A stretch of DNA of 64,000 nucleotides from JBEKUY01 sp049514555 (GCA_049514555.1 JBEKUY010000003.1:335092-399091), one strand, 5' to 3'. Shown: positions 34,208 to 44,002, counted from the first letter of the stretch. Notes: generated by a model not told the origin, from the letters alone. Program-made: numbers and translations.

Positions 34208-35605
34208 TCAGACGGTGAGCGAGACGGTCAGAAGATACTGCGCAACGTCAATCGGCCAGTGGAACTGAGCCTCCGCGGCCGATTTCAGCGCCGCAGCCGC
34301 ATCGGGCTCGCCATGGATGACGAAAGTCTTCCGCGGCGGCGCGGAGAATCCGGCGAGCCAGCGCAGCAGTTCGCTTTTCCCTGCGTGCGCTGAAAGTTGG
34401 CGTAGTTCAACGATTTCCGCGCAGACAGGAACCTGCTGGCCGTGAATGCTCAGCGTCTTCGCGCCTTCGAGCAGAGCGCGGCCGCGCGTGCCTTCGGCCT
34501 GGAAGCCGGCAAGCACCACGGCATTGCGCGAATCGGGCAAGCGTCGCGCGAGATGAAACAGGACGCGCCCGCCGGCGGCCATGCCGCTCGCGGAGAGAAT
34601 GATGCAGGGAGTCGCGACGTTGCTGATCTGCTTCGATTCCTCCGCCGAGCGGGTGAGATGGAATTCGTGCGTGTTCAGGGGGTCGCGCGTGCCGCTGGTC
34701 TCTTCGCGGAGGAATTGCACGTCGTGGTCTTCTCGGTGGCGGAGATAAAGATCGGTGGCGCTGACGGCCATCGGGCTATCGATGTAAACCGGAACGTGAG
34801 GGATGCGGTGGTAATCCTCGAGTTGGCGTAGCAGGTACATCAGGGTTTGGGTGCGGCCGACGGCAAACGAGGGAACCACAATCGAGCCGCCGCGCTTGAC
34901 CACGCGGTTGACGATATCCGCGAGCGCATCGAGCGCCGAGCCGCCGGGATGTTCGCGGTCGCCGTAGGTCGATTCGCAGAGAAGAAAATCGGCCCGCGGA
35001 GGCGTCACCGGATCTTTCAGGATAGGCTGGTCGTAACGGCCGACATCGCCGGAAAAAACCACGACAAACGACTTGCCGCCTTCGGAGACGGTGAGTTCGA
35101 GGCTGGACGAGCCGAGAATGTGTCCCGCGTCGTAGGAGCGCACCGCGAATTCCGGGCTGATGGTAAAGGAACCGTCGCGCGGAACCGGCTTCATGAGTTT
35201 CAGCACGGGATCGACGTCTTCGCTTTTGTACAAGGGAAGCGGCACGGCGTGGCGAGTGTACTTGCCCTGGGCGGCGTGCTCGGCGTCTTCTTCCTGCAGG
35301 TGCGCGGAATCGCGGAGAAGAATCTCGGCCAGCTCGATGGTGGCGGCGTCGGCGAATATCGGTCCGTGAAAGCCGGCGCGCACGAGACACGGCAACCAGC
35401 CAGTGTGATCCAGGTGGGCGTGCGTGAGCACGACCCAGTTGATGGTCTTGGGATCGATGGGCAGTGGCTGCCAGTTGCGGTCCTTGAGCTCGTGTCCGCC
35501 CTGGAAGAGGCCGCAGTCGATCAGCAGCCGCTTGCCGTTCGCTTCGACGAGATGCTTCGAGCCGGTGACGCAGCCTGCCGCGCCAAGAAATGTGAGTTGT
35601 GCCAT
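34208..35605 (-). CDS. MBL-fold beta-CASP ribonuclease (CPSF73/Ysh1-like)
   Basis: 465 residues of metallo-beta-lactamase fold plus beta-CASP domain. Zinc ligands: His62-X-His64-X-Asp66-His67 (THAHLDHTGW), the SGDVGRY aspartate, the histidine in SAHAGKSEL and the final histidine VIHGEPD. GSSSLELTV and DSPMAVSATD are typical. It acts as an RNA endo-/5'-3' exonuclease, in analogy with bacterial and archaeal CPSF-like nucleases. Cytosolic. Start at ATG 35605. Confidence 0.95.
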   Translation of the reverse strand: MAQLTFLGAAGCVTGSKHLVEANGKRLLIDCGLFQGGHELKDRNWQPLPIDPKTINWVVLTHAHLDHTGWLPCLVRAGFHGPIFADAATIELAEILLRDSAHLQEEDAEHAAQGKYTRHAVPLPLYKSEDVDPVLKLMKPVPRDGSFTISPEFAVRSYDAGHILGSSSLELTVSEGGKSFVVVFSGDVGRYDQPILKDPVTPPRADFLLCESTYGDREHPGGSALDALADIVNRVVKRGGSIVVPSFAVGRTQTLMYLLRQLEDYHRIPHVPVYIDSPMAVSATDLYLRHREDHDVQFLREETSGTRDPLNTHEFHLTRSAEESKQISNVATPCIILSASGMAAGGRVLFHLARRLPDSRNAVVLAGFQAEGTRGRALLEGAKTLSIHGQQVPVCAEIVELRQLSAHAGKSELLRWLAGFSAPPRKTFVIHGEPDAAAALKSAAEAQFHWPIDVAQYLLTVSLTV

Positions 35606-35796
35606 AGGAACAGTATTGTAAACGAATCAGGCCCGTCTCGTAGCGGCCAGCTTCAGTGTGCGGTGCCACAACATCCTTTACAGTGGGAGGCGCTCCATGG
35701 TCCTAGGCAATCAGCCTCCTGGCCGTGTGGGGCGCGGCGTGATTGCGTCTTGCGGGGGCGTGGGATCGGACTTAGCATCTCGGGGGGAGACGAACG

Positions 35797-36975
35797 ATGA
35801 GAAAAGAGCAGATTGACAGGCGGGAATTCATGAAGGTAGTCAGCGGGTCGGTGGCGGTGATGTCGGCGCTGCCGGAGCCGATTCTCAGTTTAGGAGGGAA
35901 CGCGCGCAGCATGCGTGCGGCGGGGAGCGAGCCGAGAACGGAGGAGACCCCGAAGACTCCGCCAAAGATCAAGTTCGCGGTGATCGGCCTGAACCACTAT
36001 CACATCTATAGCCAGGTGGGAGCCGTGCTGCGGGGCGGTGGGGAACTGGTTTCGGTTTATGCGCAGGAGCCCGACTTCGCTGACGCGTTCCTGAAACGCT
36101 TTCCGCAAGCAAGACTTGCCCGCAGCGAGAATGAGATTCTCGAGGATGGCGCGATACAGCTCGTCCTGAGCGCGGCAATTCCCGACGAGCGCGCGCCGCT
36201 CGGCGTCAGAGTGATGCAGCACGGCAAGGACTACATGGCCGACAAGCCGGGGATCACCACGCTCGAACAACTCGCGGAAGTGCGCCGTGTCCAAGCGCAG
36301 ACGCGGCGCATCTATTCGATCATGTACAGCGAGCGGATGGAGAACCGCGCGACGGTGAAAGCCGGAGAGTTGGTGAAGGCTGGGGCGATTGGCCGCGTGG
36401 TCCAGACGATCGGGCTGGGACCGCACCGCATGAGCCCGAAACAACGTCCGGCGTGGTTCTTCGATAAAAAGAGGTACGGCGGAATCCTCTGCGATATCGG
36501 GTCGCACCAAGCCGATCAGTTTCTCTATTTCACCGGCTCGACCCGCGCCGAGGTCGTGGCTGCGCAGGCTGGGAACGTGCACAACCAGCAGTACCCGAAC
36601 TTCGAGGATTTCGGCGACGTTTTGCTGCGAGGCGACAGCGGAACCGGTTACATCCGGGTGGATTGGTTCACGCCGGACGGGCTGGCGACTTGGGGCGACG
36701 GGCGGCTGACCATCCTCGGGACGGACGGGTTTATCGAAGTCCGCAAGAACATCGACATCGCAGGGCGGCCTGGCGAGAGCCATCTTTTTTTGGTGGACCA
36801 GAAGCAGGCGCAGTACATCGACTGCAGCAACCAGCCGCTGCCGTACGGCGAACAGCTCGTCTCCGACGTTGTGAACCGGACCGAAACGGCGATGCCGCAG
36901 GAACACTGCTTTCTCGCGACGGAGCTGGTGTTGAAAGCTCAAAAGCAAGCGCAGAGGTTGAGTTTCAAGGCGTGA
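35797..36975 (+). CDS. Tat-exported Gfo/Idh/MocA oxidoreductase
   Basis: 392 residues. The twin-arginine signal is RREFMKVVSG, so the folded protein is exported. The Rossmann core starts IKFAVIGLNHYHI, followed by the K-P motif (ADKPGITTLEQL) that carries the catalytic lysine. An atypical glycine loop (GLNHYH) replaces GxGxxG. A ribosome site (GGGGGGAG) precedes ATG 35797. Substrate class: sugars or sugar acids, as in this superfamily. It is 31 bp ahead of another Gfo/Idh/MocA gene, and both probably share a transcript with the cupin gene. Confidence 0.92.
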   Translation: MRKEQIDRREFMKVVSGSVAVMSALPEPILSLGGNARSMRAAGSEPRTEETPKTPPKIKFAVIGLNHYHIYSQVGAVLRGGGELVSVYAQEPDFADAFLKRFPQARLARSENEILEDGAIQLVLSAAIPDERAPLGVRVMQHGKDYMADKPGITTLEQLAEVRRVQAQTRRIYSIMYSERMENRATVKAGELVKAGAIGRVVQTIGLGPHRMSPKQRPAWFFDKKRYGGILCDIGSHQADQFLYFTGSTRAEVVAAQAGNVHNQQYPNFEDFGDVLLRGDSGTGYIRVDWFTPDGLATWGDGRLTILGTDGFIEVRKNIDIAGRPGESHLFLVDQKQAQYIDCSNQPLPYGEQLVSDVVNRTETAMPQEHCFLATELVLKAQKQAQRLSFKA

Positions 36976-37006
36976 TTGAGGCGATGCTCGGACAAAGGAT
37001 CGTGCC

Positions 37007-38416
37007 ATGACAAACAAACGCAAAGAAGGTACAGCGCGGCGGGAGTTCATTAAGACGGCGGTCGCCGGGATGGGCGTCGCATCGCTTTCTCTGAGGGGAT
37101 TCCCCACGATCGTGCCGGCCTCGGTGATGGGGAAATTGGCGCCGAGTAACCGCATCAACGTCGGCGCCATCGGCACGGGGCGAATCTCTCGGATTCACGA
37201 CCTGCCGGGAGTGTGGAAGTACGACAATGCCCGGATCATGGCCGTCTGCGACCTGGACAGCAAAAGGATGGAAGACGCCAAGAGTTTGGTGAACGGATAT
37301 TACAGCCAGAAGACCGCGAAGACGTACGACGGCGTTGCGGGGTACCTGGATTACCGCGAACTCCTCAAGAACAAGGATGTGGATGCGGTGCTGGTGAGCA
37401 CGCCGGATCACTGGCATGCGCTGATCAGCATCGCCGCGGTCGAGGCGGGCAAGGACGTGTACCAGCAGAAGCCTGCTTCGCTCACGATCGTGGAAGGCAG
37501 GGCGCTGAGCGACGCGGTGCACCGTAGCGGGCGCATCTTCCAGATGGGGAGCCAGCAGCGGTCTTCGGTGCAGTTCCGTTATGCGGCGGAGTTGATTCGC
37601 AACGGGCGGATCGGGCAGTTGAAAACCGTGCAGGTGGGCCTCCCGGTGGATCCGTCCGGGGACGAAGAACCGGAAATGCCGGTTCCGAAGAACTTGAATT
37701 ACGAGATGTGGCTGGGCTCGACGCCCTACGTGTACTACACGGAAAAGCGCGTCCATCCGCAGAAGGATTACGACCGTCCCGGTTGGTTGCGGTGCGAGCA
37801 GTTTGGCGCGGGGATGATCACCGGCTGGGGCTCTCATCACATCGACTGCGCCCACTGGGCCATGAACACGGAGTACACCGGACCGGTCGAGGTGTGGGGC
37901 ACGGCGGAGTTTCCCACGAAGGGATTGTGGGACGTCCACGGCAAGTTCAGAACCGAAGCGCTCTACGCCAATGGCGTGCGCATGAGCGTCAGCGACAGCT
38001 TCCCGAATGGCATCCGTTTCGCGGGAACCGAAGGATGGGTGTTCGTCTCGCGCGGGAATGAATCGGTGACCGAAAGCGATCCGGTGGCGAAACTGAAGGA
38101 CAGTCAGGCGCTCGCCGCCAGCGATCCGAAGATCATCACTTCGGTCATCGGGCCTGACGAGATACACCTGTACGAGAGCAAAGATCAGCACGGCAACTGG
38201 CTCGAATGCGTGAGGACGCGGCAGCAGCCCATCGCGCCCGTGGAAGTGGGGCACAGGTCGTGCTCGGCGTGCTTGGTCCATCACATCGTGATGAAATTGA
38301 AGCGGAAGGTGTATTGGGATCCGGGCAGGGAACGATTCAAGAATGACGACGAGGCCAACGCCATGCTCTCCCGGGCGCAACGCTGGCCTTACACCATCAG
38401 CGCAATCGAAAGCTGA
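37007..38416 (+). CDS. Tat-exported Gfo/Idh/MocA oxidoreductase
   Basis: 469 residues. Twin-arginine signal RREFIKTAVAG at residues 11-21. The Rossmann loop reads VGAIGTGRISRIH, the catalytic motif is YQQKPASLTI, and the C-terminal domain contains ITGWGSHHIDCAHW. It resembles the dehydrogenases of Acidobacteria, Planctomycetes and Bacteroidetes that act on sugars in the periplasm. It is only loosely related to its upstream neighbour, so this is not a recent duplication. Confidence 0.93.
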   Translation: MTNKRKEGTARREFIKTAVAGMGVASLSLRGFPTIVPASVMGKLAPSNRINVGAIGTGRISRIHDLPGVWKYDNARIMAVCDLDSKRMEDAKSLVNGYYSQKTAKTYDGVAGYLDYRELLKNKDVDAVLVSTPDHWHALISIAAVEAGKDVYQQKPASLTIVEGRALSDAVHRSGRIFQMGSQQRSSVQFRYAAELIRNGRIGQLKTVQVGLPVDPSGDEEPEMPVPKNLNYEMWLGSTPYVYYTEKRVHPQKDYDRPGWLRCEQFGAGMITGWGSHHIDCAHWAMNTEYTGPVEVWGTAEFPTKGLWDVHGKFRTEALYANGVRMSVSDSFPNGIRFAGTEGWVFVSRGNESVTESDPVAKLKDSQALAASDPKIITSVIGPDEIHLYESKDQHGNWLECVRTRQQPIAPVEVGHRSCSACLVHHIVMKLKRKVYWDPGRERFKNDDEANAMLSRAQRWPYTISAIES

Positions 38417-38453
38417 TTCGTTTTCATCCTTCAGCAGAACGAGGACAGGGACA

Positions 38454-38909
38454 ATGATCACACGCCGAGATATCGTTGTCGGTCTGATCGTGGCAAGCGC
38501 GACTTTGTGCGTGGTTGCTCTCGCTCAGCAGCGAGCGCCTATCCTGCAGTCGTCGGTCTTCGATTGGAACGCGATTCCTGCCAAGGAAACGAATGTCGGA
38601 GCGGTGCGGCAGTTCTTCAAGGGCCCGACCGCCACCCTGGACGAATTGGAGCTGCACGTGACCACGCTCAACCCGGGGGCGACCTCGCATGCGCCGCACA
38701 AGCATGCGAATGAGGAGTTGGTGATCGTGAAAGAAGGGACGGTTGAAGCGCTGGTGAACGGTGAGTGGAAAAGGGTAGGGCCGGGGTCAGTGATCTTCAA
38801 CGCCTCGAATCAATTGCACGGGATCAGAAACGTCGGCTCCATGTCGGCCACCTATCATGTGATCAACTGGACTTCGCCGGGGACTTTGGTAAAGAAGGCG
38901 CAGCCGTAG
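38454..38909 (+). CDS. Exported cupin-domain protein
   Basis: 151 residues from ATG 38454 (GAGGACAGGG upstream); the longer frame from 38343 is dropped. A signal peptide (DIVVGLIVASATLCVVALAQQ) precedes one cupin domain: ATSHAPHKHANEELVIVKEG (motif 1 with metal-binding histidines and glutamate) and GPGSVIFNASNQLHGIRN (motif 2). Lying 37 bp after the oxidoreductase gene, it is likely to act on the same sugar-related substrate, possibly as an isomerase or dioxygenase; this is inference. Confidence 0.88.
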   Translation: MITRRDIVVGLIVASATLCVVALAQQRAPILQSSVFDWNAIPAKETNVGAVRQFFKGPTATLDELELHVTTLNPGATSHAPHKHANEELVIVKEGTVEALVNGEWKRVGPGSVIFNASNQLHGIRNVGSMSATYHVINWTSPGTLVKKAQP

Positions 38910-39083
38910 GCCCATGCTTGTCCCAGTGTCCCTACTGACACCCTGTGTCCTGGCGCATACGATCGGCCTGTTTTGGGCTGGCGCAATCCTCCATCTTTTC
39001 AATCGATTGAGTTCTTGCCGAGCTGCTAATCTTGGGCCAGCCAATTGCATGCCCCTGCGCAGGATTGCCGAAAAGGAGTTTCT

Positions 39084-40304
39084 ATGATCAAGCGCATAGT
39101 TGCTTTGGCAGTCATATTCGTTTGCACCTCCGTCGCCTGGGTCGTTCTCGGAGTCACGATCTTCGTTCGGACCGAGTCACCGCTATCTGACGAACTCCGC
39201 TCGCGCGTTGCGTCCAGTTGGGGCACGGCCCAGACGCAGACGCCGCCGACAGCCACCTACCAACGGGAGGTCGTGCGGCTGGTCGAAGTGGAGAAGAAAT
39301 CAAAGGTCGTGAAGAAGAATGAAGCCGTTCCCCTGGCACTCGAAGCGAGCAAGGTGGACGTATCCTTCGATCTTGTGCATCGGCAAAAAGGATTGCTGTG
39401 GTACAGCACGTATACCATCGTGTTCGGCGGAGATTACAGTTTCCCGAATCCGGCTGGACAGGACCAGGTCGTGACGTTCCGGCTCGAGTTTCCCTCCCGG
39501 CAGGCGATTTACGATGACCTGACGATGACTGTGGATGGTCATCCGCTTACCGTCAAGAACGAGAGCAACAACGCAGTTGGGTCGGTACTAGTCGCGGCTG
39601 GGAAGACAGTGATTCTGCACGCTGGCTATCGCTCGCAGGGTCTCGATTCGTGGCGCTACAGTTTTGGCGAAGGCATCTCCCAAATCCGCGACTTCACTTT
39701 GAATATGCACACGAACTTCAAAGGCATCGATTTCCCCGAGCGCACACTCTCGCCGACCACGAAATCGGAAACCGCTCTAGGATGGGACCTGAAATGGACC
39801 TACAAGAATCTGGTCTCCGGCTATGACATTGGAATGAAGATGCCTGAGAAGCTGCAACCCGGTCCCTTGGCGGGGAAGATCAGTCTCTTTGCTCCGGTGT
39901 CGCTCTTCTTCTTTTTCTTCCTGATGTTCATCATCACGACGGTCCGCGGCATCGACTTGCACCCGATGAACTACTTCTTCCTGGCTGCCGCGTTCTTCTC
40001 CTTCCACCTCTTGCTGGCGTATTTGGTGGACCACATCTCGATTCACTTGGCATTTGCGATCTGCTCGCTGGTCTCTATTTTCCTGGTAATCAGCTATCTG
40101 CGTCTCGTCGCCGGAATCCGGTTTGCGGCTGTCGAAGCGGGTCTCACGCAATTGGTGTACCTCGTTTTCTTTTCCTATGCGTTCTTCTTCAAGGGCTTTA
40201 CAGGACTTGCGGTCACGATCGGTTCGATTGTGACGCTGTTCGTGGTGATGCAAATGACTGGGCGGATCAAGTGGGAGGAGAAGTTTGCCAAGTTCAAGCC
40301 ATGA
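39084..40304 (+). CDS. CreD-like inner-membrane protein
   Basis: 406 residues from ATG 39084, five bases after AAGGAG. One N-terminal membrane anchor (ALAVIFVCTSVAWVVLGVTIFV), a large periplasmic domain to about residue 270, and then five or six membrane segments rich in Phe. The C-terminal half (LHPMNYFFLAAAFFSFHLLLAYLVDHISI) resembles the conserved part of CreD (cell envelope integrity). No CreBC two-component genes are nearby, so a link to that regulon is not shown. Confidence 0.75.
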   Translation: MIKRIVALAVIFVCTSVAWVVLGVTIFVRTESPLSDELRSRVASSWGTAQTQTPPTATYQREVVRLVEVEKKSKVVKKNEAVPLALEASKVDVSFDLVHRQKGLLWYSTYTIVFGGDYSFPNPAGQDQVVTFRLEFPSRQAIYDDLTMTVDGHPLTVKNESNNAVGSVLVAAGKTVILHAGYRSQGLDSWRYSFGEGISQIRDFTLNMHTNFKGIDFPERTLSPTTKSETALGWDLKWTYKNLVSGYDIGMKMPEKLQPGPLAGKISLFAPVSLFFFFFLMFIITTVRGIDLHPMNYFFLAAAFFSFHLLLAYLVDHISIHLAFAICSLVSIFLVISYLRLVAGIRFAAVEAGLTQLVYLVFFSYAFFFKGFTGLAVTIGSIVTLFVVMQMTGRIKWEEKFAKFKP

Positions 40305-40464
40305 GAGGCAGTAAAGAACGCCTAGACCCCTCGGTTCCGCTCGGGATAGGTTCCGGCGGATCCACGAGGAAGAGAGATGCCGCCCTTGGATCGACATGCG
40401 AAAGGGTTTGCGTCGATGGCGCCGCGTGGCTAAGATTCGCCTAGCTTCACTTGCGGAGGCACAT

Positions 40465-41622
40465 ATGCGTCGGCTCGTCACTTTTCTCCTCGTTCTGATG
40501 ATCGCGATGGTATTGGGGTACGCAACACCTGCCAAAGCACAGATCGGCAAGGACGTGCGGATTTCTGCGGGTTCGCCGGAAGACAAGGCGCTGACCGAAA
40601 TCTCCAGCACTGCCGATGCGGCCCAGAAGCTCGACCTAATTCAGAAGTTCCAGGCCGACTACGGTCAGGGTGACATGGCGGTGGTGGCCTACGAGCAGTT
40701 CGTCAACTACTACTTGCAGCAAAAGGACTACGACAAAGTCTTCGAATACGGAGAAAAACTATTCCAGGTGGACCCGAATAACCTCGCCAACGGCGTCAAC
40801 CTGGTGCGGGCGGCGCAAGAGAGGGGCGACACAGCGAAACTGTTCGATTACGGCGAAAGAGTTGGCGCCATTGTCACCCGGTACAAAGCGCAAGGACCGC
40901 TGGAAGGGGTGGCCGACGCCGAGTGGAACGCGACGAAGGCGAAAGCCCTCGAGCAAACTGCGGACAATCGAACCTACGTCGAGCAAACCCTGTTTGTGAC
41001 CGCATACCATGCGCAGGACCCCGCGGCGCGCGCCGGATTACTGGCGCGGTTCGCGAGCTCGTTTCCCGATTCCAGCTACGCCAACCAGGCATGGGAGATC
41101 GCCGCAACCTCCTATCAGCAGGCTCAGAACTATCCGAAGATGCTCGAGGTAGCGAATGGAGTTTTGGCGAAGGACCCCAATTCCTTGGGCGTGCTGATCT
41201 TGCTCGCCGATTACTACAGCGGGAAGGGCGAGGAGCTGGACAAGGGGGAGGCCGATGCAAACAAGGCTCTCGACGTGCTGGCAACCGCCAAGAAGCCGGA
41301 TGGGGTGACCGACGAGCAATGGCAGCAGCAGACTTCTTTGCAGAAGGGATTGGCGCTAAGTTCCCTGGGGCAGGTGGATATCTGGCGGAAGAAGAACGTC
41401 GAGGCGATCGGACAGTTCAAGGTTGCCGCTCCTTTGCTGAAGCCGAATGCGCTGCTCTATGCGAAGAACCAGTACCTGATGGGACTCGCGCTCCTCAATC
41501 TGAAGCGTGTGGCCGAGGCGGAGACCGCGCTGACCGAGGCGGCCGCGGCGGATACTCCATACAAAGCGCTGGCGCAGGAAAAACTGAATGGCCTCGCGGC
41601 GGCGCCGCGGAGGAGGCCGTAA
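40465..41622 (+). CDS. Exported TPR-repeat protein
   Basis: 385 residues from ATG 40465, with GGAGG five bases upstream; the in-frame ATG at 40396 has none. A signal peptide (LVTFLLVLMIAMVLGYATPAKAQ) precedes a mature protein of degenerate TPR helices (QQKDYDKVFEYGEKLFQVDP, KMLEVANGVLAKDPNSLGVLIL, MGLALLNLKRVAEAETAL). No enzymatic motif. Such periplasmic solenoids typically assemble protein complexes. Partner unknown. Confidence 0.8.
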   Translation: MRRLVTFLLVLMIAMVLGYATPAKAQIGKDVRISAGSPEDKALTEISSTADAAQKLDLIQKFQADYGQGDMAVVAYEQFVNYYLQQKDYDKVFEYGEKLFQVDPNNLANGVNLVRAAQERGDTAKLFDYGERVGAIVTRYKAQGPLEGVADAEWNATKAKALEQTADNRTYVEQTLFVTAYHAQDPAARAGLLARFASSFPDSSYANQAWEIAATSYQQAQNYPKMLEVANGVLAKDPNSLGVLILLADYYSGKGEELDKGEADANKALDVLATAKKPDGVTDEQWQQQTSLQKGLALSSLGQVDIWRKKNVEAIGQFKVAAPLLKPNALLYAKNQYLMGLALLNLKRVAEAETALTEAAAADTPYKALAQEKLNGLAAAPRRRP

Positions 41623-41712
41623 GAAGACTGAGCACCGCGGAGTAACCTTGCTGCATCTAAAGGGCGGGCAACCACCTGGACTCAGGCGGGCGGAACACTC
41701 CCGGAGCGAAAG

Positions 41713-42186
41713 ATGGCAGACAAGGCAACGTTCGGTGCAGGATGCTTTTGGGGTATTGAAGCGGCATTTCGCCGCGTGCCCGGAGTGATGGATACGGCCG
41801 CCGGCTATGCGGGTGGGCATTTCCCGAATCCCACCTACCGGGATGTGTGCACGGACGAAACGGGTCATGCCGAAGCGGTGGAAGTGACCTACGACCCGGT
41901 GGAATTGAGCTACGACGAGCTCTTGAACGTTTTCTGGCAGGTCCATGATCCCACTCAGGTCAACCGGCAGGGGCCGGACGTGGGGACGCAATATCGCTCG
42001 GTAATTTTCTTCCACACCCCGGAGCAGGAAGCGGCAGCGCGGAAATCAAAGGCGGCGCTGGAGGCTTCAGGCCGGTTCCAGAAGCCGATCGCGACCGAGA
42101 TTCTCCCGGCGGGGTCGTTCTACCGCGCGGAGGAGTACCACCAGCGCTACCTCGAGAAGCGCGGCGCTGCCTCATGCCACCTCTAA
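41713..42186 (+). CDS. msrA: Peptide methionine-S-sulfoxide reductase A
   Basis: Repairs oxidised methionine (S form). 157 residues: the catalytic Cys11 in the signature GAGCFWGIEA, then GYAGGHFPNPTYRDVC, GHAEAVEVTYDP and the C-terminal FYRAEEYHQRYL. Cytosolic. Start at ATG 41713, 90 bp after the TPR gene. A tail cysteine (AASCHL) could be the resolving one. Confidence 0.97.
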   Translation: MADKATFGAGCFWGIEAAFRRVPGVMDTAAGYAGGHFPNPTYRDVCTDETGHAEAVEVTYDPVELSYDELLNVFWQVHDPTQVNRQGPDVGTQYRSVIFFHTPEQEAAARKSKAALEASGRFQKPIATEILPAGSFYRAEEYHQRYLEKRGAASCHL

Positions 42187-42218
42187 CGCTCACTTTGATC
42201 TGCTACTCACTTCCTATA

Positions 42219-42238
42219 CGGAGAGAGTGGGATTCGAA
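42219..42238 (-). repeat. Inverted copy of the tRNA-Ser 3' end
   Basis: On the minus strand TTCGAATCCCACTCTCTCCG matches the last 20 bases before CCA of the tRNA-Ser gene (42495-42514) at 19 of 20 positions. The opposite T-stem strand is degenerate and there is no anticodon arm, so it is not a working tRNA. It lies 190 bp from the intact gene and in reverse orientation. Confidence 0.6.
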
Positions 42239-42428
42239 CGTGAGGCGCTTTGCGGGCGTTGCTCGAAAAACGCTCGTTCGCAACATGTTGTGAAGTCCAG
42301 CTTTAACGCCCGGCTTTGACGCGGCTGGCGGGGAGAGCGTGATCCTCCCCCGGCTTGAACGCGACACCTGCAAGCACATTGCTGAAATCGGGAATCGTCT
42401 GCTAGGCTAACAAGAGCGACCGCGCTGC

Positions 42429-42517
<89 letters not shown>

Positions 42518-42568
42518 TCACCCTTCTCGCGACGGGTTCGTCAAAAACCGGAACAAAATCCCTGTGTC

Positions 42569-43018
42569 TTATCGCCGGGTGGCGAAAAACGATTGGAGGA
42601 TGGCCGCGCACTCTTCGGCGAGAACTCCGGAAGCGACTTCGACGCGGTGGTTGAGCTGTGGGTGAGATAGGACATCGAAGCAAGAGTGTACCGCGCCGCC
42701 CTTGGGATCATCGCATCCGTAGACAAGGCGGGCCATTCGCGCTTGGATCATGGCGCCGGCGCACATGGCGCAAGGCTCGATGGTGACGTAGAGGGAAGAG
42801 CCGGCGAGGCGGTAGTTGCCGAGGACGCGGGCAGCCTCCCGCAAAACGACGATTTCGGCGTGCGCCGTGGGATCGCCATCGCGAATGGTGCGGTTGCCGG
42901 AACGGGCCAGGATCTGGCCGTCGCGGACGATGACCGCGCCGACGGGCACTTCCCCGGCCGCGGCCGCAGCGCTAGCCTCCTCCAGCGCCGCCCGCATGAA
43001 CTGGACGTCAGCCTCCAT
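42569..43018 (-). CDS. tadA: tRNA-specific adenosine deaminase
   Basis: 149 residues from ATG 43018 (a GTG stands one codon upstream). Zinc deaminase: His53 and Glu55 in HAE, then Cys83 and Cys86 in EPCAMC. Also GAVIVRDGQILARSGN and ARMARLVYGCDDPKGGA, both typical of TadA. It converts adenosine 34 to inosine in tRNA-Arg(ACG). It converges on the tRNA-Ser gene with 51 bp between. Confidence 0.94.
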   Translation of the reverse strand: MEADVQFMRAALEEASAAAAAGEVPVGAVIVRDGQILARSGNRTIRDGDPTAHAEIVVLREAARVLGNYRLAGSSLYVTIEPCAMCAGAMIQARMARLVYGCDDPKGGAVHSCFDVLSHPQLNHRVEVASGVLAEECAAILQSFFATRR

Positions 43019-43021
43019 CAC

Positions 43022-43459
43022 CGGCCAAGAATAGCATGGACGAAGGTGTGGACCGCGGGTAGCGGGTCATTCCCGCGAGCAGCTAGCTCTTGGTACAAGG
43101 AAATAACGCAGGTCGCCGGGTACGCCATCATCCAGAATCAAGCACGGTCGGCAGAGGGCGTAAATTCCCAGAACGGAACTTCTGGGGAGTCAGCGAGATT
43201 TCACTTCTCCGAGTGCCGCGTTAATCAGCACTTGCCCATTCCACGTGCCGTTGAAGAACCCACCCCGATCACAAACATAGGAATACTGCTTTCCGGAAAT
43301 ACTTCTTCGGTGCCGTCTGAGGATTTGAGGATGGCTCGCTCGTGTAGTTGAGCGAAAAGCTCTGCGCGAGCGAATTGATCCGCCGCGTCCGCCACCCGTT
43401 CACGGGCCTCGACGTGCAATTTCAGCTCTCTGCCTGACCCTTATTCTTTACTGTTTGCA
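43022..43459. other. 438-bp degraded intergenic region
   Basis: It contains repeat copy 43171-43234 and a minus-strand frame of 64 codons (43419-43225, TTG start, HVEARERVADAADQFARAELFAQLHERA). That frame looks coding-like in its first two thirds but runs into the repeat. It may be the end of a lost gene. No other gene is supported. Confidence 0.35.
43171..43234. repeat. Copy A of the dispersed repeat family
   Basis: Starts GAACGGAACTTCTGGGGAGT and ends GCGTTAATCAGCACTTG. The second half of the full unit (see 54754-54880) is present; the 5' hairpin arm is missing. Confidence 0.7.
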
Positions 43460-44002
43460 TCACCTTACTCCGGTCCGAGTTGACTGAGCCGCCGCAAGCG
43501 AGGCATGGCAGGCGTCGAAGAAATCGAGCTCCGCTTGGTGGACGTGCGTGCGCACGCTCACCGGATCGCCAAAGTCGAGCACGTTGTCGTCGGCTGGATC
43601 GTAGGCCGGCCACTTTGGCAATCCCGCGCCATTCGGATCGCCGGTCTTCGCGAAGTTCGTCCAGTAGCTCATGATCGTCTCCGAAAGCTTCCGATCCGTG
43701 TCGTCCCAGGGAAACGGGTAGATCATGAAATTGCCGAATACATGCGCGAGATCGAGCGCATGAAACGCGCCCAGTCGCTCGCCCTCCGGTCCGGGCGGCC
43801 GGTGGCTGAAGTAGTAACGATACGCCGGGCGGTGCCCCGTTTTCGTCTGCATGCGCGCCCAATAACGCATTTCCCATGATCTCTTGTCGCAGTACGACGC
43901 GTAAGCCGACTCGAGCGCCTGCGGGTCCGAATCCGCAGGGTAGGCCTTCAAAAACTGGCCGGCCATGTCTCCATAGCGCTGCTTCACGGCCGCGACAAAC
44001 AA
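43460..44002 (-). pseudogene. C-terminal remnant of a type B carboxylesterase
   Basis: The 180-codon frame matches the last third of para-nitrobenzyl-esterase-like carboxylesterases, including the catalytic-histidine region LGAFHALDLAHVFGN and the family tail LSETIMSYWTNFAKTGDPN-GLPKWPAYDP. The N-terminal two thirds with the catalytic serine and oxyanion hole are absent; the upstream DNA belongs to another gene. Family length is about 500-550 residues, so this cannot be an active esterase. The frame runs open a little beyond 44002, with no real start codon. Confidence 0.8.

Noticed and set aside
42187..42428. A second complete tRNA gene before tRNA-Ser.
   Set aside because: Only a 20-base T-arm/acceptor piece is recognisable, in reverse orientation and without other arms.
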